In this document: piece by piece, positions 9,179 through 17,467 of the stretch
Numbering within the stretch: position 1 is the first letter of the stretch
Layout: every line of letters starts with the position of its first letter
Source: Sulfurimonas sp.
GTDB taxonomy: Bacteria > Campylobacterota > Campylobacteria > Campylobacterales > Sulfurimonadaceae
Direction of reading: 5' to 3'
NCBI GenBank assembly: GCA_011391635.1
Contig: JAABQD010000028.1
Location: 1 to 40,387, forward strand
Length of the DNA: 40,387 nucleotides
Program-made: the position numbers and the translations under genes
The notes under the pieces: generated by a model
The model's database searches: none
Told to the model about the DNA's origin: nothing
Seen by the model: the letters and a program-made list of their open reading frames with translations, nothing else

Positions 9179-9592
9179 TTAACGCCCTTCTTCTGCAAGG
9201 AGCATTTTTTGATACAGCTCTTGACTTGCTAAAATTTCTTGATTGTCTGCTGGTTTTTTGATGGCGATATATCCAACAATTTCGTTTTGTTCATTATATA
9301 CAGGTGTGATTTCTGCATTGAGCCAGTAGTATTGTCCATTGGAACGGAGGTTTTTTAGAAGCCCATTCCAAGTCTCTCCATGAGAAATTTTTTCCCATAT
9401 TTTTTTAAATAAAGCTTTTGGCATATCTGGGTGTCGCACAACATTATGATTTTTTCCAATCAGTTCACTTTTTTTATATCCTGATACATTGCAAAATTTT
9501 CTATTTACAAAAGTAATGATACCTTTTAAATCTGTTTGGCTGATGATAGTGCTATTATCAGCTTCAATAAGATACTCTTCTTCATTATCCAT
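9179..9592 (-). CDS. Single PAS-domain protein of the Aer/CetB type
   Basis: A 137-residue protein that is nearly all one PAS domain. It has the signature of FAD-binding Aer-type PAS domains: FVNRKFCNVSGYKKSELIG, then HNVVRHPDMPKALFKKIW and GETWNGLLKNLRSNGQYYWLNAEITPVYN. Such domains report redox or energy state, in E. coli Aer and in Campylobacter CetB. No transducer or membrane part is present, so it must act through a partner. It opens the operon with the Hpt protein, hybrid kinase and receiver, so it may be the redox input of that relay; this is inferred. FAD binding is also inferred from family resemblance. No strong ribosome site is seen before the ATG. Confidence 0.83.
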   Translation of the reverse strand: MDNEEEYLIEADNSTIISQTDLKGIITFVNRKFCNVSGYKKSELIGKNHNVVRHPDMPKALFKKIWEKISHGETWNGLLKNLRSNGQYYWLNAEITPVYNEQNEIVGYIAIKKPADNQEILASQELYQKMLLAEEGR

Positions 9593-9615
9593 TAAAAGTC
9601 AACCCCGTTAAAAAT

Positions 9616-9630
9616 AGTATAGATAGTATA
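9616..9630 (-). promoter_or_regulatory. Possible promoter of the PAS-Hpt-kinase-receiver operon
   Basis: Two tandem TATACT hexamers on the minus strand (9616-9621 and 9625-9630), 24-38 bases upstream of the PAS gene, in the 77-base spacer after uvrC. They match an extended AT-rich -10 as used by Campylobacterota sigma-70, where the -35 is often weak. No clear -35 is seen. Confidence 0.35.
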
Positions 9631-9669
9631 AAAGGGTACAAATATAGCATAATAGACTAAAAATACAAC

Positions 9670-11472
9670 TTAGTTATAAATTTTTTTGATTGTATTCGCA
9701 TCTTTTAGGTTTAAAATTGTGGCTATTTCATCGATGCTTAAACTTTTTAAGGCTTCGAATGTTCCAAAGTGGTTGAGTAGTTTTTTGATTTTTGCTTCTG
9801 AAATTCCATGTAAATTGAGAAGTTTGCTTTCATGGTCGAGTTTGAGTTTTGTTTTTTTGTGAAAACCAATTGCACATCTGTGTGCTTCATCTCTGAGATT
9901 TTGTACCCATTGGAGTCTTTTGTCACTGTTTTTTAGCTCAAAACTTCTCTCTTTTGTGTGCAAAATATCGTTTGCTTTACCTTTCGCACGGTGGGACTTT
10001 GCATCTATTTTCTCTTTTGATATGGCAATAACATCGATAAAAACACCATGTGAATCTATAATCTCACATGCCAACTTTAGCAGAGTTGTTCCACCATCGA
10101 TTATCCACAAATCAGGCGGTGGATTTTTTGCAAAACTCTCTACTCTTCTTGTGAGTGTTTCCCTCATTTGTGCATATTCATCTTTTGCCTCAAGATGATA
10201 AGTTCTGTAACTTTTCTTATCAAATTGCCCGTTTTCATACACCGCCATCGCCCCGACGGTTGCAACTCCTGCCATGTGGGAATTGTCAAAAATTTCTACT
10301 CTTGAGGGTACTCTTTGGAGGGATAAAAGCTCTTTTAACTCTTCTAAAACTGGATTATTCTCTTTTTTTGTGTCACTCTTTAAAAGCTCATTTGCATTTA
10401 AAATCGCCAAATCGATAAGTTGTTTTTTATCTCCTCTTAGAGGTACTTTTATCACTGCAGTTTTTTCAAAAAGAGTGCTTAAATGCTCCCCAATAATCTC
10501 TAAAGATTCAAATTTTTTTGCGACTAAAATCGGTGCAGTAATCGGTGGTTTTTCACTTCCATAAAACTCCATGAGAACTCTTTGGTAGAACTCATCTTCG
10601 TCGTAGCCATCGTTGATTTGAATAAAGTCATGGGAAGAGGAGATTATTTTCCCGCTTCGCATAAATATCCGCACTACAACCGCTCTCGTTTGGCTGTTTT
10701 GTACGACAAAAATATCGTAGTTTTCATCACTCGCAAAGTCTATTTCACTTTTTATCTCCGAGCGGGAGATTCTCTCGCATCTGTCTCGAAGCTCTGCCGC
10801 CTCTTCAAAACGCAAATTTTCTGCATAAAATTCCATTTTCTCTTGGAGCGTTTTTATGAGAAATTTTTTGTTTATGATAAGTTCTTTGGCTAAATCTAAC
10901 TCTTTTTGATACTTGGCATGTGGAACTTTTAACTCACATGGTGCAAAACATTTTCCGATTTGATGATAAAGGCACATTTTTTTTGATTTTAAACAGCTCT
11001 TTTTTTGGACAAGTTTGCATACTTCATAGATGGAATCTAAAATATCTCTAGCACCAACAGAGTAAGGTCCAAAATAGGTAATGTCAGGGCTTTTAATCAC
11101 TTTTCTTGTTATCTCAAACCGTGGAAATTCTACGGAATTATCGATGTAAATGTAGGGATAGGTTTTGTCATCACGCAGAAGAATATTGTATTTTGGATGG
11201 AGTTGTTTGATGAGTGAATTTTCTAAAATAAGTGCGTCGTGTTCGGAGTTTACAATGATATAGTTCAAAGAGATAGTTTGTTGTATCATCTTTGTAATCC
11301 GCACGGAGAGGTTTGAGTTTGCCCCTAGTTGAGGGGTAAAAACAAAGTAACTTTTTACGCGTTTATAGAGATTTTTTGCTTTTCCAACATAAAGAAGATG
11401 CCCCTCTTTGTCAAAGTATTGGTAAATTCCCGCGGCATGTGGAAGCTGTTTGATAGTCTCTTCGAGGGTCAT
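9670..11472 (-). CDS. uvrC: Excinuclease ABC subunit C
   Basis: A 600-residue UvrC, the nuclease that cuts on both sides of a lesion in nucleotide excision repair. The N-terminal GIY-YIG nuclease covers about 1-95 ([31 protein letters not shown]). A Cys-rich segment follows ([24 protein letters not shown]), then the UVR motif around [20 protein letters not shown], the RNase H-like C-terminal nuclease ([19 protein letters not shown]), and helix-hairpin-helix repeats near the C-terminus ([19 protein letters not shown]). The start overlaps the DUF721-like stop (ATGA). Two motif copies lie inside (10915, 11434), both read as PHA in the protein, plus two one-mismatch forms. Confidence 0.97.
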   Translation of the reverse strand: MTLEETIKQLPHAAGIYQYFDKEGHLLYVGKAKNLYKRVKSYFVFTPQLGANSNLSVRITKMIQQTISLNYIIVNSEHDALILENSLIKQLHPKYNILLRDDKTYPYIYIDNSVEFPRFEITRKVIKSPDITYFGPYSVGARDILDSIYEVCKLVQKKSCLKSKKMCLYHQIGKCFAPCELKVPHAKYQKELDLAKELIINKKFLIKTLQEKMEFYAENLRFEEAAELRDRCERISRSEIKSEIDFASDENYDIFVVQNSQTRAVVVRIFMRSGKIISSSHDFIQINDGYDEDEFYQRVLMEFYGSEKPPITAPILVAKKFESLEIIGEHLSTLFEKTAVIKVPLRGDKKQLIDLAILNANELLKSDTKKENNPVLEELKELLSLQRVPSRVEIFDNSHMAGVATVGAMAVYENGQFDKKSYRTYHLEAKDEYAQMRETLTRRVESFAKNPPPDLWIIDGGTTLLKLACEIIDSHGVFIDVIAISKEKIDAKSHRAKGKANDILHTKERSFELKNSDKRLQWVQNLRDEAHRCAIGFHKKTKLKLDHESKLLNLHGISEAKIKKLLNHFGTFEALKSLSIDEIATILNLKDANTIKKIYN

Positions 11473-11906
11473 TTCATCGCTTTTATAATATTTTGGATGC
11501 TTTTTACAAGCGTATTTAACTTTTCATCGTCTATGTTGACACTAAAATTTCCCGTCGCTCTCTCTGGGTATCGCATCACTTTTTTTTCGATTTCAACTTC
11601 TTCTACACGGGGTGTGTGCGTTACAAATGCTTTGATGTCATTTATAAGAGTTTCTTTGCACTCCTCTGGCATGTGGAACTTTAAAGCACTTTTAATACTT
11701 TGTATATTATTATCAAACTCTTGTTTACCCGCAGGATGTGAGAGAACGAAAAAAAGTGTATCGTTTTTGATGTAGGCAAACTTAATCATTCTCTGCAAAG
11801 CAGGTATGAAAACAGACTCGATTCTCTTGATACATTTGTATTTGGAGAGTTTAGAAAATTGAGGTTTATTTTGAATAGAATTAATAATTTGACTAGCATT
11901 TTTCAT
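11469..11906 (-). CDS. DUF721 (DciA-like) family protein
   Basis: A 145-residue basic protein. The N-terminal half ([56 protein letters not shown]) matches the DUF721 pattern of a positively charged helix followed by a KH-like fold. DciA proteins of this family help load the replicative helicase DnaB. The C-terminal half is species-specific. Membership is from pattern and context, and function in this phylum is uncertain. The stop overlaps the uvrC start. A TATAAT lies only seven bases before the ATG, so the message may be leaderless or nearly so. The first 36 bases overlap the divergent small lipoprotein gene if that uses its TTG at 11871. Confidence 0.7.
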   Translation of the reverse strand: MKNASQIINSIQNKPQFSKLSKYKCIKRIESVFIPALQRMIKFAYIKNDTLFFVLSHPAGKQEFDNNIQSIKSALKFHMPEECKETLINDIKAFVTHTPRVEEVEIEKKVMRYPERATGNFSVNIDDEKLNTLVKSIQNIIKAMK

Positions 11907-12038
11907 CTAGCAATTATAGCAGTGTTTTTGTTAAGTTTGAACGGATGCGGATATAAAAAAGCACCCTACTATTTAGAAGAAGCCCCACAATCGGATGAAA
12001 ATATTCAGTTTACTTTAAAACAGCCGGTTACAAAATGA
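11871..12038 (+). CDS. Small LptM-like lipoprotein (TTG start)
   Basis: A 55-residue product, easy to miss because it starts with TTG. Residues 1-25 form a signal peptide (MNRINN, then a hydrophobic stretch [14 protein letters not shown]) ending in a lipobox-like LNGC with Cys26. The mature peptide GYKKAPYYLEEAPQSDENIQ resembles LptM (YifL), a small lipoprotein that helps LptD mature; E. coli LptM has a similar GCG-K-P-Y start. GAGG at 11861-11864 sits six bases before the TTG, which decides this start over TTG 11889. Its stop overlaps the nadB start (ATGA). It overlaps the divergent DUF721-like gene by 36 bases. LptM identity is inferred. Confidence 0.6.
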   Translation: MNRINNLTSIFHLAIIAVFLLSLNGCGYKKAPYYLEEAPQSDENIQFTLKQPVTK

Positions 12039-13489
12039 TGCAGTATGATGTTATTATTGTAGGTGCTGGAGTTGCTGGACTCTATGCTGCACTCAAACTT
12101 CCAAAAGAGAAAAAAGTTCTTATAATTAATAAGAGAGAGACTTTTAAATGCAATAGTTTTTATGCTCAAGGAGGTGTTGCACTCGCTCGTGATGAAGCGG
12201 ATATTCCAGTTCACATCAAAGATACACTCGAAGCAGGTTCAGGGCTTTGCTGTGAGAATGCCGTGGATGTATTATCCCAAAATTCAAGACTCGTTATCGA
12301 TGATTTAATCAATCGTGGATTTGAATTTGACAAAGATAGTGAGGGAAATCTGCTCTATACAAAAGAGGCAGCACACTCTACGGAGAGAATTTTACATGCT
12401 GGTGGAGATGCGACTGGACGCTATATGCATCTTTTTTTGCTTGAGCAGAATCCACATGCCATGATGAGTGATGCCAGAGTAGTGGATTTGCTTATCAAAG
12501 ATGGTGCGTGTTATGGTGTGACTGTTCTTGACCACAGAGAGCGAAGAAATATCTATGCAAAAGATGTGATTCTTGCGAGTGGTGGAGTGGGTTCACTGTA
12601 TGAGTTCCATACAAATGCACCATGTATCAGTGCTGACATGCAAGGATTGTGTGTTTTAAAAGGGATTGAGCTGGAACGAATGGAGATGTTGCAGTTTCAT
12701 CCGACAGTTTTTGTTGATAGCAATAATGCTCAAAAATTGTTACTTACAGAAGCACTTCGTGGCGAGGGTGCAACTATCGAAGATGAGAGTGGAAGAAGAT
12801 TTTTGTTTGATTATGATGCACGAGGAGAACTTGCTTCACGCGATATCGTGAGCAAAGCTATCTATGAGCATAGTCAAAAAACAGGGATGAAAACTTATCT
12901 CTCACTTAAGAATTTTGACCATGTTTATTTCACCCACAGATTTCCAAATATTTATAAAAATTTGCAAATATTAGGATTTGATGTGCCACGAGAGCGAGTG
13001 CCAATCTCTCCTGCTTTTCACTATGCCATAGGTGGAATTAAGACCGATTTGCATGGAAGAGTTCCAAATGTAAAATCTCTTTATGCCATCGGAGAAGTGG
13101 CATCTACAAAAGTTCACGGTGCCAATAGACTTGCCTCCAACTCTCTTTTGGAAGGTTTGGTATTTGCAAAAAAAGCAGTGGAAGATATTTTAAACAATCC
13201 ACATGCCAAAAAGTTTGTTGAGTTTCCTGTTGGTGATGCTATTATGAGCCTCAAAGAGGATAAAGAGAAGAAAAATCTACTTCGTAAAATCATGTGGGAA
13301 AATGTCTCGATAGTGAGAACCAAAAAGGGATTAACTAAGGCGTTAGATGAGATAAATATCTTGTTAAATGAGCCAATCGGAAAACTCCTCAAATTTCGTT
13401 TACTCACGGCAAAAGAGATTGTACTCTCCGCCCTCGCAAGGGAAGAGTCAATCGGGGTACATTTTCTGAAAAAGGGTGAGAATGATTAG
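12035..13489 (+). CDS. nadB: L-aspartate oxidase
   Basis: A 484-residue flavoprotein that oxidises L-aspartate to iminoaspartate, the first step of NAD synthesis. It has the FAD dinucleotide fold near the N-terminus (YDVIIVGAGVAGLYAAL), the succinate dehydrogenase/NadB motifs NSFYAQGGVA and HSTERILHAGGDATGR, QFHPTVF, ALRGEGA, and the late FAD-binding region YAIGEVASTKVHGANRLASNSLLEGLVF. It is slightly shorter than E. coli NadB (540) because the C-terminal helical domain is reduced. It starts within the stop of the small lipoprotein gene and overlaps or abuts nhaD. Two motif copies are read as NPHA (12452, 13199). Confidence 0.96.
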   Translation: MMQYDVIIVGAGVAGLYAALKLPKEKKVLIINKRETFKCNSFYAQGGVALARDEADIPVHIKDTLEAGSGLCCENAVDVLSQNSRLVIDDLINRGFEFDKDSEGNLLYTKEAAHSTERILHAGGDATGRYMHLFLLEQNPHAMMSDARVVDLLIKDGACYGVTVLDHRERRNIYAKDVILASGGVGSLYEFHTNAPCISADMQGLCVLKGIELERMEMLQFHPTVFVDSNNAQKLLLTEALRGEGATIEDESGRRFLFDYDARGELASRDIVSKAIYEHSQKTGMKTYLSLKNFDHVYFTHRFPNIYKNLQILGFDVPRERVPISPAFHYAIGGIKTDLHGRVPNVKSLYAIGEVASTKVHGANRLASNSLLEGLVFAKKAVEDILNNPHAKKFVEFPVGDAIMSLKEDKEKKNLLRKIMWENVSIVRTKKGLTKALDEINILLNEPIGKLLKFRLLTAKEIVLSALAREESIGVHFLKKGEND

Positions 13490-14852
13490 AATAGGGACGC
13501 TTTTAATGCTTAGTATAAGTTTAACATTTGCAAGTTCAGAGGTGGCAAGGATTCCTGATTTAACTTTTACATGGGTTGGTTTTGTATCTGTTTTCATTTT
13601 TATCGCATCGTACTATTTTGTTGCAACAGAGGAAAAATACCAACTAGACAAGGCGAAACCAGCACTTTTTGCGGGGACTTTTATGTTTATTTTGATAGCT
13701 GGGTATTACGCACTCAACAATCTAAATATGGAACTTGTGAACAATCAAGTGCAACATCTTATTTTAGAGATAGCGGAAATATTTTTCTTCTTATTTGTTG
13801 CTATGACATATATTGAGACGCTTATCCACATGAATGTTTTTGAAAAGCTCAAATACAATCTCATTTCAAAAGGCTACAACTATAGAAAACTTTTTTGGTT
13901 TACTGGATTTTTGGCATTTTTTATCTCTCCAATCGCAGATAACCTTACAACAGCACTTATCTTATCGACTGTTTTAATTACAATAGAGCGAGAAAACAGA
14001 GCATTTTTGGTTCCGAGTGCTATAAATATTGTTGTTTCAGCAAACGCTGGAGGGGCATGGTCTCCTTTTGGCGATATTACGACCCTGATGGCTTGGACTG
14101 CTGGAAAGGGTGCTTTTGTTGACTTTTTATTTTTATTTCCTGCTTCAGCTGGAGGATATTTGGTAACTGCTTATTTACTCAGCAGATTTGTACCGCAAAC
14201 AAAACCAGATTTCGATGTTTCAAAAGAAAAAGTGCCAGTGCTGATGGACGGTGCGATGAATGTTGTTTATTTGGGTCTTTTTACTATTGTGGCGGCGGTC
14301 GTTGCACATCAGGTTCTCCACATGCCAGCGATGTGGGGAATGATGTTTGGTCTTTCTATCCTCAAGCTCTACTCACACTGGCTCAAAAAAAGACATAACT
14401 CAAAACTTAATATTTTTGAATCCATGGCAAAAGTAGAAAATAACACGCTTCTCTTTTTCTTTGGGATTTTGGCAGCGGTTGGAGCTTTGTATTTTGTTGG
14501 CTGGTTATCAATCGCCGCAATCGTCTATGACCCTGCAATTCTTGGAGCAACTTGGGCAAATATAGGTGTCGGTTTTATCTCTGCGATTGTAGATAATGTT
14601 CCTGTTATGAGTGCTATTTTAAAAGCAAATCCTACTATGGGCGTTGACCAATGGATGTTAGTTACGATGACCGCTGGAATTGGTGGTTCTCTCATTAGTT
14701 TTGGCTCAGCCGCGGGTGTAGGCGTGATGGGGAAACTCCACGGTATTTACACTTTTGGCTCTCACATGAAATTTGCTTGGACGATTTTAGTTGGTTATGT
14801 CGTATCCATATTGATTTGGTATCTTCAATATCAGATTTTGGGTCTTTACTAA
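13482..14852 (+). CDS. nhaD: Na+/H+ antiporter NhaD
   Basis: A 456-residue inner-membrane antiporter of the NhaD/ion-transporter superfamily that expels sodium in exchange for protons. It has about a dozen hydrophobic segments and the conserved polar motifs inside them: SPIADNLTTALIL, SANAGGAWSPFGDITTLMAW, and AIVDNVPVMSAI in the second half. The N-terminus is a hydrophobic, signal-like helix. I choose the ATG at 13482, which has AAGGG five bases upstream, over a GTG at 13476. The start overlaps the nadB end by eight bases. It suits a marine or saline habitat. One motif copy lies inside (14318). Confidence 0.95.
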   Translation: MIRIGTLLMLSISLTFASSEVARIPDLTFTWVGFVSVFIFIASYYFVATEEKYQLDKAKPALFAGTFMFILIAGYYALNNLNMELVNNQVQHLILEIAEIFFFLFVAMTYIETLIHMNVFEKLKYNLISKGYNYRKLFWFTGFLAFFISPIADNLTTALILSTVLITIERENRAFLVPSAINIVVSANAGGAWSPFGDITTLMAWTAGKGAFVDFLFLFPASAGGYLVTAYLLSRFVPQTKPDFDVSKEKVPVLMDGAMNVVYLGLFTIVAAVVAHQVLHMPAMWGMMFGLSILKLYSHWLKKRHNSKLNIFESMAKVENNTLLFFFGILAAVGALYFVGWLSIAAIVYDPAILGATWANIGVGFISAIVDNVPVMSAILKANPTMGVDQWMLVTMTAGIGGSLISFGSAAGVGVMGKLHGIYTFGSHMKFAWTILVGYVVSILIWYLQYQILGLY

Positions 14853-14872
14853 ATAGATTCTTAATTTATTTT

Positions 14873-14904
14873 ATTGTATCCTTTTGCCATTGAAAGGATA
14901 CAAT
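14873..14904 (+). terminator. Hairpin between nhaD and guaA
   Basis: A perfect 12-base inverted repeat (ATTGTATCCTTT at 14873-14884 and AAAGGATACAAT at 14893-14904) with an eight-base loop, 21 bases after the nhaD stop. It is followed by TCCTTCTT, a weak T-rich tail. It probably ends the nadB-nhaD transcript. The right arm also holds TACAAT, which could serve as a -10 for guaA. Confidence 0.55.
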
Positions 14905-14955
14905 CCTTCTTAACGCCACTTTCGGCACTACAAAACACTTTTAAAGGCACTCAAA

Positions 14956-16506
14956 ATGACAAATGTTAGTATCATAGTTTTAGATTTTGGTTCTCAATAT
15001 ACGCAACTTATAGCACGTCGTCTCCGTGAAGATAAAATTTACTGCGAAATCCTCCCTTATCACACCAAAGTAGAAGACATAAAAGCAAAAAATCCAAAAG
15101 GTGTTATCCTTAGCGGTGGTCCATCTTCGGTCTATAACAAAGACGCGTATGTGGTGGATCAAGGTGTGTATACACTTGGTATTCCCGTGCTTGGAATCTG
15201 CTACGGTATGCAAAGAATTGCGGTTGATTTTGGTGGAAGTGTTGTTCGCTCAAGTCACCATGAGTACGGAAAAGCAGAACTTACAATCAATAATGTGGAT
15301 GGCAAATGTTCTCCTCTTTTAGCAGATTGTGATGATGGACGCATTGTTTGGATGAGTCATAGCGATAAAGTAGATGTGCTTCCTGAGGGCTTTGCACCGA
15401 TAGCAACTTCAGCAAATTCTCCTTATGCAGCCATTGCAAATGAAGAAAAACGCGTTTATGCGATGCAATACCATCCAGAAGTGCAGCACTCTGAAGAGGG
15501 TTATTTGATGCTTCGTAACTTTGCAAAAAATATTTGTGGAGTAACGGAAAAGTGGAAGATGGAACACTTCTTAAAAGAGCAGATTAAAAGCATCCGTGAG
15601 AAAGTAGGAACGGGGAAAGTTCTTTGTGGACTCAGCGGTGGAGTCGATAGCTCTGTTGTTGCGGCTATGCTTTATGAAGCGATTGGTGACCAACTTGTTC
15701 CAGTGTTTGTGGATAATGGACTTCTTCGTAAAGATGAGAGAGAGCAGGTTGAAGAGGTTTTCAAAATCAATCTCAAAGTGCCTCTTATCACTGTGGATGC
15801 ACGAGAAAACTTTTTGGGTAAATTAGCTGGTGTGAGTGATCCAGAAACAAAAAGAAAAATCATTGGACACACTTTTATAGAAGAGTTTGAAAAAGAGGCA
15901 AAAAAACATGACGGCATCAAATTTTTGGCACAAGGGACACTTTACCCTGATGTTATCGAATCTATCAGCGTAAATGGACCTTCAGAAGTTATAAAATCGC
16001 ACCACAATGTAGGTGGATTACCTGATTGGATGGATTTTGAGTTAATCGAACCTTTGCGTGAACTTTTTAAAGATGAAGTTCGTAAAATAGGACTTGAGTT
16101 AGGTCTTCCTGAGAGCATGATAAACCGTCATCCATTCCCTGGACCAGGACTCGCAATTCGCATCATGGGCGATGTAAATCAACCAGATTTAGACCTTTTA
16201 CGCGAAGCAGATGTAATTTTACTCGATGAGTTAAAAGCAAGTGGATATTACACAAAAACATGGCAAGCATTTGTGGTTTTACTTAATGTAAAATCAGTAG
16301 GTGTCATGGGCGATAACCGCACTTACGACAACACGGTTTGTGTGAGAGTTGTTGAAGCAGTGGACGGAATGACAGCAACATTTGCACATCTTCCACATGA
16401 TTTGTTGGAGAGAATTTCTCGCCGTATAATCAACGAAGTAGATGGAATAAACCGCGTTGTTTATGATATTTCTAGTAAGCCACCAGCTACCATAGAATGG
16501 GAGTAG
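14956..16506 (+). CDS. guaA: GMP synthase (glutamine-hydrolysing)
   Basis: A 516-residue enzyme that aminates XMP to GMP. The glutaminase domain (1-195) has nucleophile Cys82 in GICYGMQ, with His173 and Glu175 in QYHPEVQ. The ATP pyrophosphatase domain has the PP-loop SGGVDSS at 227-233. The dimerisation domain follows with [11 protein letters not shown] and the standard C-terminal [12 protein letters not shown]. Length and motifs are normal. AAAGG lies nine bases before the ATG. It contains no perfect dispersed-motif copy, only TTCCACATG followed by other bases at 16391. Confidence 0.98.
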   Translation: MTNVSIIVLDFGSQYTQLIARRLREDKIYCEILPYHTKVEDIKAKNPKGVILSGGPSSVYNKDAYVVDQGVYTLGIPVLGICYGMQRIAVDFGGSVVRSSHHEYGKAELTINNVDGKCSPLLADCDDGRIVWMSHSDKVDVLPEGFAPIATSANSPYAAIANEEKRVYAMQYHPEVQHSEEGYLMLRNFAKNICGVTEKWKMEHFLKEQIKSIREKVGTGKVLCGLSGGVDSSVVAAMLYEAIGDQLVPVFVDNGLLRKDEREQVEEVFKINLKVPLITVDARENFLGKLAGVSDPETKRKIIGHTFIEEFEKEAKKHDGIKFLAQGTLYPDVIESISVNGPSEVIKSHHNVGGLPDWMDFELIEPLRELFKDEVRKIGLELGLPESMINRHPFPGPGLAIRIMGDVNQPDLDLLREADVILLDELKASGYYTKTWQAFVVLLNVKSVGVMGDNRTYDNTVCVRVVEAVDGMTATFAHLPHDLLERISRRIINEVDGINRVVYDISSKPPATIEWE

Positions 16507-16524
16507 AGATTTAATCTCTATTTT
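16504..16524 (+). terminator. Small hairpin overlapping the guaA stop
   Basis: TAGAGA (16504-16509) pairs with TCTCTA (16515-16520), and TTTT follows directly before the hemD start at 16526. It could end some guaA transcripts or limit hemD translation. No other ribosome site for hemD is seen. The stem is short. Confidence 0.35.
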
Positions 16525-16525
16525 C

Positions 16526-17161
16526 ATGTCAAAACCAATATACCTCTTTTCAATATCTTCGCATCCACATGCCAAGAGTATCAATTCACTTGATGTTACA
16601 CTCCTTAAACCTGAGATAGATTTTTCACAATATGATTTTTTTGTACTTACCTCCAAACAGGCGAGTGAAGCACTTAAACAGTACGATGCAAAAGCATATA
16701 TTCATATACCAGCACTTTGTGTATCGACGCAAAGTGCTTTGGCTTATGAGAGCCTTGGCGGAAAAGTTTTGGCATGTGGAAATGGATATGGCGATAATTT
16801 GACAGAAACAATTGCAGAGTTTCCACATGCCAAAAAATGGCTCTATCTCAGAGCAAAAGTGGTTGCTTCAGATTTTATTTCCACATGCCAAGATGAGGGC
16901 TACAGTGTCGATGAGGTTGTTGTTTATGAGAGTGTATGTTCCAAAGAGCTTTGGCATGTGGAAGTAGAAGAGGATGCAGTTTTAATCTTCACTTCGCCAT
17001 CAAGTGTGGAGTGCTTTTTGAAAAATCATACGATTGTACCTTCAAACAAAGTTATTGTTATCGGTGCAACAACAGCTTCTTCTCTCCCAAAAGAGACAAA
17101 TTATATTCTCTCTGCTGAGACGACGATTCAAAGTTGCATGGATATCGCTTTAAAATTATAG
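16526..17161 (+). CDS. hemD: Uroporphyrinogen-III synthase
   Basis: A 211-residue enzyme that cyclises hydroxymethylbilane in haem synthesis. HemD is poorly conserved. The family signs here are the YDFFVLTSKQASEAL segment, the VSTQSALAYESLGGKVLACG region, the DEVVVYESV hinge and the late FTSPSSVECFL and VIVIGATTASSL motifs. The gene carries five perfect copies of the dispersed motif in 397 bases (16565-16961). They encode PHAK, LACG, PHAK, STCQ and WHVE, so the same DNA word is read in four ways within one protein. It follows guaA by 19 bases without a clear ribosome site. Confidence 0.9.
   Translation: MSKPIYLFSISSHPHAKSINSLDVTLLKPEIDFSQYDFFVLTSKQASEALKQYDAKAYIHIPALCVSTQSALAYESLGGKVLACGNGYGDNLTETIAEFPHAKKWLYLRAKVVASDFISTCQDEGYSVDEVVVYESVCSKELWHVEVEEDAVLIFTSPSSVECFLKNHTIVPSNKVIVIGATTASSLPKETNYILSAETTIQSCMDIALKL
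16565..16961. repeat. hemD: Cluster of five dispersed-motif copies inside hemD
   Basis: Cores at 16565-16573, 16771-16779, 16823-16831, 16881-16889 and 16953-16961; the first, third and fourth read CCACATGCC on the plus strand, and the other two GGCATGTGG. The last four lie within 191 bases. It is the densest group in the window. Confidence 0.92.
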
Positions 17162-17189
17162 AAAAAAGAAAAATCAAGTATCCTTTTTG

Positions 17190-17195
17190 TATAAT
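17190..17195 (+). promoter_or_regulatory. -10 element of the putative 6S RNA
   Basis: TATAAT preceded by TTTTTG. It places a transcription start at about 17202, exactly where the closing stem of the RNA begins. The upstream region is AT-rich without a clear -35, as is common for Campylobacterota sigma-70 promoters. Confidence 0.65.
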
Positions 17196-17201
17196 AAGTG
17201 T

Positions 17202-17403
17202 AATAGTCTGGGTAGTTCGATATATCGCAATATGAGGGTTCTACATATTCAAATCGTGAACTAGTAGAGCTTTAGTGTGTCGGTGCTTTCGTTTGAGGTA
17301 TGTTCATTCAGCCGAGAAACTGCCGCCGTTATAAAGTTCTCGCTTCACACAAATACGGCTTTTTAGAACCGAGCCAATGGCGAGACGGCTACTTGGGCTA
17401 TTA
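17202..17403 (+). ncRNA. ssrS: Putative 6S RNA
   Basis: A gene-free stretch of about 300 bases between hemD and purD that folds as a long rod. The ends pair over 14 positions (17202-17215 with 17389-17402, GU pairs included). GGTTCTA (17237-17243) pairs with TAGAACC (17364-17370), and GTGTG (17275-17279) with CACAC (17346-17350). Size (about 200 nt), a single interrupted hairpin and a promoter ending at the first paired base fit 6S RNA, which mimics an open promoter and binds RNA polymerase. As I recall, 6S RNA lies upstream of purD in Helicobacter too. Without a covariance-model search, another structured RNA or a purD leader stays possible. Confidence 0.7.
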
Positions 17404-17467
17404 AATATTTACTTGAGTTATTTTAGATAAATTAATTAAATATTTTAAAATTTTGATGGAGAAATAA

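Noticed and set aside
13476..13481. GTG at 13476 as the nhaD start
   Set aside because: ATG 13482 in the same frame has AAGGG at better spacing; the GTG would lie within that ribosome site.
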